Source of the DNA: Sphingopyxis panaciterrae
GTDB lineage: Bacteria; Pseudomonadota; Alphaproteobacteria; Sphingomonadales; Sphingomonadaceae
Length of the DNA stretch: 64,000 nt
Reading direction: 5' to 3'
Assembly (NCBI RefSeq): GCF_011762125.1
Contig: NZ_JAASQN010000002.1
Coordinates: 186,001-250,000, forward strand
The notes under the pieces were generated by a model, which saw only the letters and a list, made by a program, of their open reading frames with translations, searched no databases and was not told the DNA's origin. The translations under genes were made by a program, and so were the position numbers. Below, piece by piece: positions 46,143 through 55,194 of the stretch; positions within the stretch are counted from its first letter, which is position 1; each line of letters begins with the position of its first letter.

Positions 46143-48293
46143 ATGGGGCGGACTTCCATTTTCATGACGGCGGTATCCGGGCTGATGCTGCTCGCGGCGC
46201 CGCAGGCGCATGCCGAGCCGGAGGCGCCCGCATATACTGCGTCGCCGATCACCTATCCCCCGACCCGGCGCGACGCCGTTGTCGAGGATCATTTCGGACA
46301 GAAGGTCGCGGACCCCTATCGCTGGCTCGAGAACGACGTCCGCACGGACAAGATGGTGGAAGCATGGATCGAAGCCGAGAACAAGGTCACCAATGCCTAC
46401 CTTGAAACGCTGCCCGGCCGCGACGTGTTCGCGAAACGGCTGAAAGAGCTGTTCGACTTCGAAAGCTTCACCGTGCCGGTAAAAAAGGGTGGCCGCTATT
46501 TCTACCGGCGCAATTCGGGCCTTCAGAATCAGGCGGTGCTGTACGTCCGCGATAGCCTGAACGGCCCGGAGCGCGTGCTGATCGACCCCAACACATGGTC
46601 GAAGGACGGCGCTGATGCGCTGGCCGAACTTTCGGTATCGAGCGACGGCAAGCGCATCGCCTATGCCGTACAGGAAGGCGGCGGCGACAAACGCACCTTC
46701 CGCATACTCGACGTCGCCAGCGGGAAGACGCTGGCCGATGAGGTCAAATGGGCACGCTTCACCACGATCGAGTGGATGAAGGACGGATCGGGCTTCTTCT
46801 ATTCGCGCTTTCCCGAGACGAAGGGGTTTCAGAGCGTCGCGCATAACCACAGCGTCTATTTCCACCGGGTCGGCACGCCGCAGTCGCAGGACCGGCTGAT
46901 CCATGCCACCCCGGATGAACCCAAGACCGCACATTATGGAGGCATCACCGACGACGGGCGTTATCTGACGATTGTGTCCGACAATGGCTCGATTCAGCCG
47001 AAGCTGAGCGTGGTCGACCTGCAGAGCAAGGACTGGGCGGTCCGCCACATCGCCGGCGACTATCGCAGCAGCTGGTTCTATATCGGCAATGTCGACACCA
47101 AATTCTATATCGTGACCAGCGCGGGTGCGGAGCGATTCAAGCTGGTGTCGATGGATATCGCCGCAGCCAATCCGGTCGCGACCGACGTCGTGCCCGAACA
47201 GGCCGCCACGCTGAAATCCGGCAGGCTGGTAGGCGACACGCTGTTGCTGAGCTATCTGGTCGACGTAAAGTCCGAAGTTCGCCGTTTTGCGCTCGACGGC
47301 AAGCCGGCCGGCACCGTACCGCTGCCCGGCATGGGGGTCGCGGGCGAGATCAGCGGAAACCAGGGCGACCCGGAGAGCTTTTTCGAGTTCAGCAGCTTCA
47401 ACCGGCCAAAGACCATCTACCGTTATGACGCGGCAACCAACAAGATAAGCGCCTGGGCAACCCCCAAGGTCGATGCCGATCTGGACAATATCCTCGTCGA
47501 GCAGCGTTTCTACCAGTCCAGGGATGGCACGCGCGTGCCGATGTTCGTGGTGCGGCGCAAGGATGTGACCGGGCCGGCGCCGACGATCCTGTATGGCTAT
47601 GGCGGCTACTCGCTGGTCTTTCCGCCCGAATTCTCTCCCGAGAAGCTCGCCTGGGTCGAACAAGGCGGCATCTATGCGGTCGCACATATCCGCGGCGGCG
47701 GCGAATATGGTGAAGCGTGGCACGACGCCGGCCGCCTCACGAAGAAGCAGAATGTATTCGACGACTTCATCGCTGCCGGCGAATATCTGAAGGCACAGAA
47801 GATCACGCCGCCCAAGGGACTGGCGATCCAGGGCGAATCCAATGGCGGCATGCTGATCGGCGCGGTCGTCAATCAGCGACCCGATCTGTTCGAAGCGGCG
47901 CTGCCGATGGTGGGGGTGCAGGACATGCTGCGCTTCCACAAATTCACCAACGGCATCTTCTGGACGACCGAATATGGCTCGCCCGATGTCGAGGCCGATT
48001 TCCGGAACCTGTATCGCTATTCGCCTTATCACAACATCCGCTCGGGCGTGACTTATCCGGCAATCCTGGCAGTGACGGCCGATACCGACGACCGCGTCAT
48101 TCCAGGCCACAGCTTCAAATATGTCGCCGCGTTGCAAGCCGCCGACATCGGCCCCAAACCGCACCTTGTCCGCATCGAGAGCCGTGCCGGCCATGGCCGC
48201 GGCAAGCCGGTCGACAAGATCGTCGCGGAGACGGCCGACATGTGGGCATTTGCAGCGAAATGGACGGGATTGCAGGTCGGACCGGCCAAATGA
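46143..48293 (+). CDS. Prolyl oligopeptidase family serine peptidase (S9A), exported
   Basis: This 716-residue enzyme has a signal peptide (IFMTAVSGLMLLAAPQAHA), a beta-propeller middle domain and a C-terminal alpha/beta-hydrolase domain. The catalytic serine is in AIQGESNGGMLIG, the aspartate in AVTADTDDRVIPGHS and the histidine in ESRAGHGRGKPV. It cleaves peptides after proline in the periplasm. A strong ribosome site precedes it. The amidohydrolase that follows 37 bases later is probably a co-expressed dipeptidase. Confidence 0.92.
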   Translation: MGRTSIFMTAVSGLMLLAAPQAHAEPEAPAYTASPITYPPTRRDAVVEDHFGQKVADPYRWLENDVRTDKMVEAWIEAENKVTNAYLETLPGRDVFAKRLKELFDFESFTVPVKKGGRYFYRRNSGLQNQAVLYVRDSLNGPERVLIDPNTWSKDGADALAELSVSSDGKRIAYAVQEGGGDKRTFRILDVASGKTLADEVKWARFTTIEWMKDGSGFFYSRFPETKGFQSVAHNHSVYFHRVGTPQSQDRLIHATPDEPKTAHYGGITDDGRYLTIVSDNGSIQPKLSVVDLQSKDWAVRHIAGDYRSSWFYIGNVDTKFYIVTSAGAERFKLVSMDIAAANPVATDVVPEQAATLKSGRLVGDTLLLSYLVDVKSEVRRFALDGKPAGTVPLPGMGVAGEISGNQGDPESFFEFSSFNRPKTIYRYDAATNKISAWATPKVDADLDNILVEQRFYQSRDGTRVPMFVVRRKDVTGPAPTILYGYGGYSLVFPPEFSPEKLAWVEQGGIYAVAHIRGGGEYGEAWHDAGRLTKKQNVFDDFIAAGEYLKAQKITPPKGLAIQGESNGGMLIGAVVNQRPDLFEAALPMVGVQDMLRFHKFTNGIFWTTEYGSPDVEADFRNLYRYSPYHNIRSGVTYPAILAVTADTDDRVIPGHSFKYVAALQAADIGPKPHLVRIESRAGHGRGKPVDKIVAETADMWAFAAKWTGLQVGPAK

Positions 48294-48330
48294 TCGAATG
48301 CAGCCCGCAAGCAGACCAGGGGAAACGAGA

Positions 48331-49773
48331 ATGAGAAAACTACGGATCGCCGCGCTGCTGCTCGCCGCCGCGCTGACCTCTACGCCAGCTCTGGCGCAGG
48401 ACGGCAACATGGCGCCGGAGGCACGGCCAATTTATGATCGCGATCAATGGCTGCCGAAGTCGGTGCCGACGTCGGACGAGGTTCTGCGCATCCCGGTGCC
48501 GGCCGGTTATAACGCACCGACGGGATCGTTCGTGCTGGTCGGCGGGCGACTTTTCGACGGCACCGGCAAACCGGCGCGGCCCGCTACCATCGTGGTCCAG
48601 GGGAAGACGATCACCGCGATCATCAACCCCGGTGACAAGAACTGGCCTGCGGACGCGGTGGTCTATGATGTCGCCGGCAAGACGGTGATGCCCGGGCTGA
48701 TCGACCTGCACACCCATTTGACGTTCATGAGCGAAGACGATCTGGCGAGCGTCTACACGACCAGCAACATGAGCGGCGCGGAATCGGTCATGCACGGCGT
48801 GCGGCGGATGGGTATCTTTCTCCAGGCCGGCATCACCACCATGCGCGACGTCGGGTCCCATGGCGACGCGCCGTTCGTATTGAAGCGGCTGCAGGCGCAG
48901 GGCGAAATTCCCGGCCCACGCATTTTTGCCGCCGGCCAGCTCATCACGCAAACCGGCGGCCACGGCGCGATCCACGCTATCGGACCCGGCTATCCCGAGA
49001 TTAATAACAGCAACCTCAATTCGATGGTTCGGGTCGCCTCGGGTCCCGATCAGTGGCGCGAAGCGGTGCGCGTGCAATTCGCCAAGGGCGCCGACCTGAT
49101 CAAACTCGCCAGCGAATACAGCCAGGAAGAGATCACGGCAGCCGTCGACGAGGCGCACTCGTTGGGTCTTCCCGTCACGGTCGACAGCGAAACCCAGTAT
49201 ATCGACATGGCGATCAAGGCCGGCATTGACTCCATCGAGCATCCGCTGCCGCGTAGCGACGCTGCCATTGCGTTGATGGCAAAACGCGGGATCGCATCGG
49301 TACCGACGTTCGTGCCCTATCGTCTCGTCATGCGAAACTCGGGCGGCTATTTCGGTTCGACCTCGCGCCGGTTCGAACTGAACGAAGACAGCATTCTGGA
49401 GATGGGCCGGAAATTGCGCCGCGCGGGCGTCAAGATGGGGATCGGCCTAGACCTGATCTCGGACTGGCCCGAGCATCTGCCGGGCGCCTACATCAACGAG
49501 CTGGAGAGCTTTGAGAAGATCGGCTTCACCAAGGCCGAGGCGCTCGTGGCAGCGACCAGAACCAGTGCCGAAATCATCAAAATGGGCGACCGGCTCGGCA
49601 CGATCGAAGTCGGCAAGCTGGCCGATATCATTGTCGTAGACGGCAATCCGGATGAGGATTTTTCCGCGATGCGAAAGGTCAAGACTGCATTCGTAAACGG
49701 CCGATTGATGCTGCAGGACGGTCGGCTTTATAAACCCGCGCACGAGGAGGTGCCGCTGCCGGCGCCGAAGTAA
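48331..49773 (+). CDS. Periplasmic amidohydrolase (prolidase-like)
   Basis: This 480-residue exported protein (signal peptide RIAALLLAAALTSTPALAQ) is related to the Xaa-Pro dipeptidase group of amidohydrolases. It has HxH in PGLIDLHTHLTFMS, the carboxylated-lysine candidate in GADLIKLASEYSQ, a histidine in IDSIEHPLPRSD and an aspartate in MGIGLDLISDWPE. The histidine expected in the VTVDSETQ region is missing. Together with the prolyl oligopeptidase upstream it suggests stepwise degradation of proline-rich peptides (inference). The frame continues upstream but the signal peptide fixes the start at 48331. Confidence 0.83.
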   Translation: MRKLRIAALLLAAALTSTPALAQDGNMAPEARPIYDRDQWLPKSVPTSDEVLRIPVPAGYNAPTGSFVLVGGRLFDGTGKPARPATIVVQGKTITAIINPGDKNWPADAVVYDVAGKTVMPGLIDLHTHLTFMSEDDLASVYTTSNMSGAESVMHGVRRMGIFLQAGITTMRDVGSHGDAPFVLKRLQAQGEIPGPRIFAAGQLITQTGGHGAIHAIGPGYPEINNSNLNSMVRVASGPDQWREAVRVQFAKGADLIKLASEYSQEEITAAVDEAHSLGLPVTVDSETQYIDMAIKAGIDSIEHPLPRSDAAIALMAKRGIASVPTFVPYRLVMRNSGGYFGSTSRRFELNEDSILEMGRKLRRAGVKMGIGLDLISDWPEHLPGAYINELESFEKIGFTKAEALVAATRTSAEIIKMGDRLGTIEVGKLADIIVVDGNPDEDFSAMRKVKTAFVNGRLMLQDGRLYKPAHEEVPLPAPK

Positions 49774-49784
49774 AAATCAGCCTG

Positions 49785-49827
49785 TCTCGCGGTGAGCGGC
49801 TCGTACGACGAACCGCTCACCGCGAGA
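49785..49827 (+). terminator. Bidirectional hairpin between convergent genes
   Basis: TCTCGCGGTGAGCGG and CCGCTCACCGCGAGA form a perfect 15-base stem around a 13-base loop, 12 bases after the amidohydrolase stop. It separates it from the convergent CDC48-like gene. No strong T-run follows, so termination strength is uncertain. Confidence 0.6.
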
Positions 49828-50011
49828 GAAGTGTCGCTCGGCACGCACGCCAAACGTGCATGAGCGACCGCCCTCCGCTGCAGGCGAATTATCGTGAACA
49901 GCCGGGATGAAGCCTAACGCAGCCAATTCCCGATTAGCGAGGGGCTCTGACCGCTACTTTTAGCGCGTTATAACATTGCCGTTCCCCGCGACCGTCGGGA
50001 TGACGCATTGT

Positions 50012-52336
50012 TCATTCCTTGTCGACTTCCTCGTGCTTGCGCTCGCGAACGGGCTTGAGCATGCCGGGCGCGAAGAAGCCGATCGGATCGACGCTCATCG
50101 CCGCCTGCTTGATCTCGCCCTGGATCTTTTCATAATCCTTCTCCATCGCTTCGGTCACCGAAGCGCGAGTGTCTTTCAGCGCCGCTTCGAAATCCTCCAT
50201 CGTTACCGTATCGCTGGCCAGCGAGCGCTTCAGCGCGGCAAGGCCGGCGCGGCGGGTCAGATCCTCGAGGTCGGCACCGGTGAACCGCTCCGACCGTTCG
50301 GCGAGCGCCGCCAGATCGACATCGTCCGCCAGCGGCATCTTGCCCGTCTGGATTTCGAGGATGCGGCGGCGGCCTTCCTTGTCGGGGACCGAGACATAGA
50401 TCAGCTCGTCAAGTCGCCCCGGACGCAGCAGTGCCGGGTCGATCAGGTTCGGGCGGTTGGTCGCGCCGATGACGACGACCGACTGCATCTCCTCGATCCC
50501 GTCCATCTCGGCGAGGATCGTGTTGACGACACGTTCGGTCACCTGCGGTTCGCCCGACGTCCCGCTGCCGCGTGCGGGGACGAGGCTGTCGAGTTCATCG
50601 ATGAACACGATCGTCGGCGCCACCGCGCGGGCGCGAGCGAACAGCCGCGCGATCTGCTGCTCGCTCTCGCCATACCATTTCGACAGCAGGTCGGACGATT
50701 TGATCGAGATAAAATTGGCGTCGGATTCGCGCGCCGCCGCCTTCGCCAACAAGGTCTTGCCGGTTCCGGGCGGGCCATAGAGCAGAAAGCCCTTCGCCGG
50801 CCGGATGCCGAGGCGGCGAAACGCCTCGGGATTCTTGAGCGGCAGTTCGATCCCTTCGATCAGCTTGTCGCGCGCCGCATCGAGTCCGCCGATGTCGCTC
50901 CAGCGGGTTTTGGGCGCCTGCACCATCACCTCGCGCATCGCCGACGGCTGCACGCGTTTCAGCGCATTGTTGAAGTCCTCGCGCGTCACGCGCAATTCCT
51001 CGAGCACCTCGGGCGGGATCGTGCCTTCCTCGAGGTTGAGCTTGGGCATGATCCGCCGCACCGCCTCGATCGCCGCCTCGCGCGTCAGCGCCGCCATGTC
51101 GGCGCCGACGAACCCGAAGGTCGTCCGCGCCAGTTCGGCCAGGTCGACATTTTCGGCCAACGGCATGCCGCGGGTGTGGATGCCCAATATCTCGCGGCGT
51201 CCGCTCTCGTCGGGCACCCCGATCACGATTTCGCGGTCGAAACGGCCGGGGCGCCGCAGCGCCTCATCGATCGCATCGGGACGGTTGGTCGCGGCGATGA
51301 CCACCAGATTGGTGCGTGGCTCGAGCCCGTCCATCAGCGTCAGCAGTTGCGCGACGAGGCGCTTTTCGGCTTCGCCCTGTACCTGGCCACGTTTGGGCGC
51401 GATCGAATCGATCTCATCGATGAACAGGATCGACGGTGCGGCCTTGGCCGCCTGTTCGAACACGTCGCGAAGCCGCTTTTCGGACTCGCCATAGGCGCTG
51501 CCCATGATTTCCGGCCCATTGATCAGGAAGAATTGCGCGTCGCTTTCATTGGCGACGGCGCGCGCCAGACGCGTCTTGCCCGTTCCCGGCGGCCCGTGCA
51601 GCAGCACCCCGCGCGGCGGATCCACGCCCAGGCGCTGGAACAGCTCGGGATAGCGGAGCGGCAGTTCGACCATTTCGCGCAGTTGGTCGATCGTCTCGCC
51701 CAGCCCGCCCAGATCGTCATAGGTAACGTCGGTGCGCCGCGAATCCTGCGGCTCCTGAAACTCGGGGAGGAGTTCGACCTCGGTATTCTCGTCGATGAAG
51801 ACGACACCCTTGGGGTTCGCCGACACGACGAGCAGGCGCACTTCGGCGAGCGCATAAGCGGGCGCGTTGAGCATCTGGCGCAGCTGCGGCGGCATGTCGC
51901 CGGCCGAAACGCGCTGCTGCCCCGCGGTTGCGACCGTATCGCCGGCGAGGAGCGGCCGGCCGAAAAAGCTGCGCTTCAGCGCATTGGCGGAGCCCTGGAG
52001 GCGAAGATTTTCCTGTGCGGGAGCGAACACCACGCGCGTCGCCGGGCGCGTCTCGACGCGGTTCAGCATCACCATGTCGCCCGCGCCGGCACCGGCATTG
52101 GCGCGCTGCAGGCCATCAAGACGCACGACTTCCAGCCCTTCGTCCTCGGCATAGGGCGCCATGACGCGCGATACGGTCTGGCGCTTGCCGCTGATCTGGA
52201 TGACATCGCCCTCGGTCACGCCGAGTTCGGACATCGCGGCGCGCGAAATCCGCGCGATCCCGCCGCCGCTTTCCTCGGCGCGCGCATTGGCAACCTGAAG
52301 CTTGACTTGCTTTTCTTTCACCGATGCATCGGCCAA
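50012..52336 (-). CDS. CDC48/p97/VAT-type double AAA+ ATPase
   Basis: This 774-residue protein has an N-domain (double-psi barrel, residues 1-180, from KLQVANARAEESGGGIARIS) and two AAA+ modules. Each has Walker A GPPGTGKT and Walker B (ILFIDEIDSIAPKRG; VFIDELDSLVPARG), with the pore/second-region motifs AYGESEKRLR and WYGESEQQIARLFA. It is an archaeal/eukaryotic-type unfoldase, present in some bacteria; it probably extracts or unfolds proteins. The start codon is TTG with GGAGA 6 bases upstream. The C-terminus (EVDKE) has no HbYX proteasome-docking motif. A canonical EcfG promoter is positioned immediately upstream. Confidence 0.92.
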   Translation of the reverse strand: MADASVKEKQVKLQVANARAEESGGGIARISRAAMSELGVTEGDVIQISGKRQTVSRVMAPYAEDEGLEVVRLDGLQRANAGAGAGDMVMLNRVETRPATRVVFAPAQENLRLQGSANALKRSFFGRPLLAGDTVATAGQQRVSAGDMPPQLRQMLNAPAYALAEVRLLVVSANPKGVVFIDENTEVELLPEFQEPQDSRRTDVTYDDLGGLGETIDQLREMVELPLRYPELFQRLGVDPPRGVLLHGPPGTGKTRLARAVANESDAQFFLINGPEIMGSAYGESEKRLRDVFEQAAKAAPSILFIDEIDSIAPKRGQVQGEAEKRLVAQLLTLMDGLEPRTNLVVIAATNRPDAIDEALRRPGRFDREIVIGVPDESGRREILGIHTRGMPLAENVDLAELARTTFGFVGADMAALTREAAIEAVRRIMPKLNLEEGTIPPEVLEELRVTREDFNNALKRVQPSAMREVMVQAPKTRWSDIGGLDAARDKLIEGIELPLKNPEAFRRLGIRPAKGFLLYGPPGTGKTLLAKAAARESDANFISIKSSDLLSKWYGESEQQIARLFARARAVAPTIVFIDELDSLVPARGSGTSGEPQVTERVVNTILAEMDGIEEMQSVVVIGATNRPNLIDPALLRPGRLDELIYVSVPDKEGRRRILEIQTGKMPLADDVDLAALAERSERFTGADLEDLTRRAGLAALKRSLASDTVTMEDFEAALKDTRASVTEAMEKDYEKIQGEIKQAAMSVDPIGFFAPGMLKPVRERKHEEVDKE

Positions 52337-52361
52337 GATGTGTCTCCCTCAAAAAGGTCAG

Positions 52362-52387
52362 AACGGCGAAGATAGGATGGTCGTTCC
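52362..52387 (-). promoter_or_regulatory. EcfG-type promoter of the CDC48-like gene
   Basis: On the minus strand GGAAC (52387-52383) and CGTT (52365-52362) are separated by 17 bases, matching the EcfG consensus. Transcription would begin near 52355, only about 20 bases before the TTG start at 52336, leaving just room for the GGAGA ribosome site. Confidence 0.7.
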
Positions 52388-52497
52388 CGATTTACGACCC
52401 CCCGGCTTCTCCGGACCGGTCGATGCTATTATATCGCACTGCACAATAATTCTGGCGTGACGTGCCGGGCCATGGCATCAATACAGCCGAAACGAAC

Positions 52498-53376
52498 ATG
52501 GCACGCCTTCCTCCCCTCAGCAGCATGGAAGCCTTTCTGGAGGTTGCCCGCCATGGCACGGTGAAAGCGGCCGCGATCGAACTTGGCCTGTCGATGCCGG
52601 CGCTGTCGCGGCGAATCCAGACGCTCGAACATGCCGTCGGCCGTCCGCTCTTCAACCGCCATCATTACGGGCTCAGCCTGACCGAGGCGGGGCGCGAGCT
52701 GCAGGACCAGCTGTCACCGATTCTCGACGAATTGCGCGGTGCGATCAGCCGCGCGGGCAGCCCCGGCGCATCGCTTCGCCTCCACCTTAACGTCCTGCCG
52801 CTGTTCGCGCAGCAACGGCTGTTTCCGCGCCTTCCCGAATTGCGGCGCGAACATCCCGAACTGCACATCGACATCGAAACCATGTCGCACGCCGAGGCAC
52901 GCCTTGGCGAAGGGATCGACGCCGCGATCGCGCTGTCGCGCGCAATCGACCCGGCGCTCTATGCGGCGCGGCTCGATCAGGACAAGGTCTTCCCGATCGC
53001 CGCGCGTGCGCTGAGCGACGGCAATCGCCCGATCACCGTTCCCGAACAGCTTCAGCGGACGACGATCCTGCTCCACCGCGAAATGCCCGAGACGTTCAGC
53101 GAATGGAAGCAGGCGATCGGCATGCCTTATCTGGAACCGGCGGGAATCGATTTCTTCGATTCGGGGCCGCTGATGCTCGAAGCCGCGGCGCAGGGCATCG
53201 GCGTCGCCTTCATGCACGGCCATCATTTCGACGACGCGCAGGACCCGCGCCTGATCCGCTTGTTCGATTTCGACGTCGACAGCCCGTATAGCTACTGGTT
53301 CGTCTGCCGACCCCGCGCGCTGCGCCAGCCCGCGGTCAAGCTGTTCCACGACTGGCTGCTCGCGGCGAAAATCTGA
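52498..53376 (+). CDS. LysR-family transcriptional regulator
   Basis: This 292-residue protein has the LysR N-terminal helix-turn-helix (VARHGTVKAAAIELGLSMPALSRRIQTLE) split as AAIELGLSMPALSRRIQ around residue 30-46, and a periplasmic-binding-like effector domain. The start MARLPPLSSMEAFLEV resembles GcvA-type regulators. It is divergent from the CDC48-like gene, so it may control that gene or its own; the inducer is unknown. Confidence 0.88.
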   Translation: MARLPPLSSMEAFLEVARHGTVKAAAIELGLSMPALSRRIQTLEHAVGRPLFNRHHYGLSLTEAGRELQDQLSPILDELRGAISRAGSPGASLRLHLNVLPLFAQQRLFPRLPELRREHPELHIDIETMSHAEARLGEGIDAAIALSRAIDPALYAARLDQDKVFPIAARALSDGNRPITVPEQLQRTTILLHREMPETFSEWKQAIGMPYLEPAGIDFFDSGPLMLEAAAQGIGVAFMHGHHFDDAQDPRLIRLFDFDVDSPYSYWFVCRPRALRQPAVKLFHDWLLAAKI

Positions 53377-53430
53377 AGTGCGGGCCGGGTTAAGCGGCGT
53401 TGACGCGCTTCTGCATATCAAGCTGGAAAA

Positions 53431-53505
53431 TGGTGCTGCTGGACAGGATTGAACTGTCGACCTCGTCATTACCAATGACGCGCTCTACCACTGAGCTACA
53501 GCAGC
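53431..53505 (-). tRNA. tRNA-Thr (GGT anticodon)
   Basis: On the minus strand the acceptor arms are GCTGCTG and CAGCAGC (7 perfect pairs), followed by discriminator A and an encoded CCA. The anticodon loop TTGGTAA sits on the stem CGTCA/TGACG and reads GGT, decoding ACC. The T-arm has GACAG/CTGTC around TTCAATC. All arms fold without mismatch. Confidence 0.95.
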
Positions 53506-53610
53506 AACCGGTTCGCCCGCAAAGCGATGTTGCCGGGCAGGCGCGGCCTATGGCTGGGCGCCCTTCGCCTGTCAAGGTGCGAGGCTTGACGACACGCCGA
53601 TTTCGGAGGC

Positions 53611-53751
53611 ATGGACGGCGCCGTGAGCAAAACGCCCTCCCCCGCCGACCTCGAACGCGAGCGCCGCTTGGCCGAAGCGCTCCGCGCCAACCTGCGCAAA
53701 CGCAAGGCGCAGGCGCGCGAAACCGGTATCGAAAACCCGCCTAAAGACTGA
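53611..53751 (+). CDS. Small charged hypothetical protein
   Basis: This 46-residue frame has LERERRLAEALRANLRKRKA, strongly basic and predicted helical, and ends in PPKD. Short proteins of this shape occur in sphingomonads but no function is known. The GGAGG at 53605-53609 is very close to the ATG; a GTG at 53623 may be the real start. The end overlaps the convergent DUF1905 gene by 11 bases. Real translation is plausible but not certain. Confidence 0.5.
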   Translation: MDGAVSKTPSPADLERERRLAEALRANLRKRKAQARETGIENPPKD

Positions 53752-54055
53752 CGGTCACCGTCACCTCGTCGCCCTCAGCCAACCCTTCGGCCTTGCGCAC
53801 CGCGGCCTTGACGGGGAGCAGCCAGCCGCCGCTTTCGCGGTGCGGAAAGACCGACGTCTTCCACCGCGTATCGCCGATCACCGCCTCGACCCGCGCCGAA
53901 CCGAAGCCCTTGCGCCCGTCGAGCCATTGGCCGCCGATCGCCGCCAGCCGGATGCCGTCGGCCACCTCGCCCGATATCGTCACGAAAAACCATGCCGCCG
54001 GCGCCGTCGCGGGCTGCCAGCGCCAGAGCGGGGTGATGACCGTGAATTCCTCCAC
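53741..54055 (-). CDS. DUF1905 domain protein
   Basis: This 104-residue protein contains the DUF1905 pattern: WFFVTISGEVADGIRLA, then GSARVEAVIGDTRWKTSVFP, and LLPVKAAVRKAEGLAEGDEV. It is a small beta-barrel domain of unknown function, often found with YdeI-like proteins. It lies 5 bases after the cyclophilin gene on the same strand. Confidence 0.82.
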   Translation of the reverse strand: MEEFTVITPLWRWQPATAPAAWFFVTISGEVADGIRLAAIGGQWLDGRKGFGSARVEAVIGDTRWKTSVFPHRESGGWLLPVKAAVRKAEGLAEGDEVTVTVSL

Positions 54056-54060
54056 TGGCG

Positions 54061-54999
54061 CTACTTCGCCGCGACCGCGCGAACGGGAACCGGGATGTTG
54101 CAGATATCGGCACCGCCAGCAGGCCTGATGAAAAACGGATCGCGCCGGTTCGCGCGCGCATCGGCATATTTCGCAAAGCTCTCGCTGTCGGTCGACAGAT
54201 ATTCGAACTTTGGCTGCCCGGCTGCGGGCAGTTCGGTCGCGAGGCGGATCGAGGTGATCGGTACACGTTCGGCCTCGTCCTTATAGAAACCCAGCGCCTC
54301 CGACCCGCGCGGCAGGCTCGACAGATGCTCGATCCCGCTGACGACGCGCCCGACCAGCGCAATATTGCGGTCGAGATGGCGCGGCGCATGCCCGATGACG
54401 GCATAAAGTTCGGCGCCGCTGCCGGTATCGGGCGACATGTTGCGGCCGACCCCGACCATGCCATAGCAATGCACGGGCCAGCGCCGCGCCGAATCGGGCG
54501 TGCCTTCGGCGGCGACCGGCCACCCCGCCTCGAAAGACGTATAGCGCTGGATATCGCTGTGCGGGATCAACAGATTGCTGAACCGCTGCCAGCGGGGGGC
54601 GTCGCCGCGCATGACATAATCATTTTCGGAAACCACCGCCAATCCCGCGGGCAGCGGCTTCTTCTCGGTCGGATCGCCCCATTGCGCGACATAATTGTCC
54701 TGCACGCGGGTAACGCTCGTTCCGTCCCACCAATGGGCGGCGGCGAGCTTGCGGATATTGGCGATCCATCCCTGGCTGAACGGCGGCGGCATCAACTGGA
54801 TGACGACGCGGCGCGGCTCGCCCGCGGCGCCGGGCGCCAGATCCATCACCAGCAGATCCGACGGCGCGATCGGAACCCAGTCCCGCGCCGGTGCCGCGGC
54901 CGCAATCTCTCCCGGCGACGGAATTTCCGCTGGCTCCCCGGCATGAGCGGGCAGGACGAACGAAGCGGCGGCGGCAGCCGTCAGGAGCATCTGTCTCAT
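54061..54999 (-). CDS. Cyclophilin-type peptidyl-prolyl isomerase, exported
   Basis: This 312-residue exported protein (signal peptide MRQMLLTAAAAASFVLPAHA) has a divergent cyclophilin domain: WWDGTSVTRVQDNYVAQWGD in the front part and, later, VGRNMSPDTGSGAELYAVIG and LDRNIALVGRVVSGIEHLSS. It is longer than a minimal cyclophilin, with an insertion in the middle and a C-terminal tail. The frame extends upstream into the tRNA-Ser region, but the signal peptide marks the start at 54999. Confidence 0.85.
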   Translation of the reverse strand: MRQMLLTAAAAASFVLPAHAGEPAEIPSPGEIAAAAPARDWVPIAPSDLLVMDLAPGAAGEPRRVVIQLMPPPFSQGWIANIRKLAAAHWWDGTSVTRVQDNYVAQWGDPTEKKPLPAGLAVVSENDYVMRGDAPRWQRFSNLLIPHSDIQRYTSFEAGWPVAAEGTPDSARRWPVHCYGMVGVGRNMSPDTGSGAELYAVIGHAPRHLDRNIALVGRVVSGIEHLSSLPRGSEALGFYKDEAERVPITSIRLATELPAAGQPKFEYLSTDSESFAKYADARANRRDPFFIRPAGGADICNIPVPVRAVAAK

Positions 55000-55073
55000 G
55001 CCGTCTGTCTGCCACGGCCATGCGACTTGCGAAACCCCGGCCAAGCGATTAGGGCGCCCCTTCCAGAGCATGC

Positions 55074-55164
55074 GGAGCGGTGGCCGAGTGGTCGAAGGCG
55101 CTCGCCTGGAAAGTGAGTATAGGTCAAAAGCCTATCGTGGGTTCGAATCCCACCCGCTCCGCCA
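55074..55164 (+). tRNA. tRNA-Ser (GGA anticodon)
   Basis: This 91-base class II tRNA has acceptor arms GGAGCGG/CCGCTCC, the anticodon loop CTGGAAA with anticodon GGA (codon UCC), a long variable arm around ATAGGTCAAAAGCCTAT, T-arm GTGGG/CCCAC with TTCGAATC, and encoded CCA. Confidence 0.95.
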
Positions 55165-55194
55165 TCAACACCCGACATGTTTCTTATCGAAATC

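Noticed and set aside
53431..55164. An integrative element attached to tRNA-Thr or tRNA-Ser.
   Set aside because: There is no integrase, no direct repeat of the tRNA 3' end and no foreign gene block near either tRNA.
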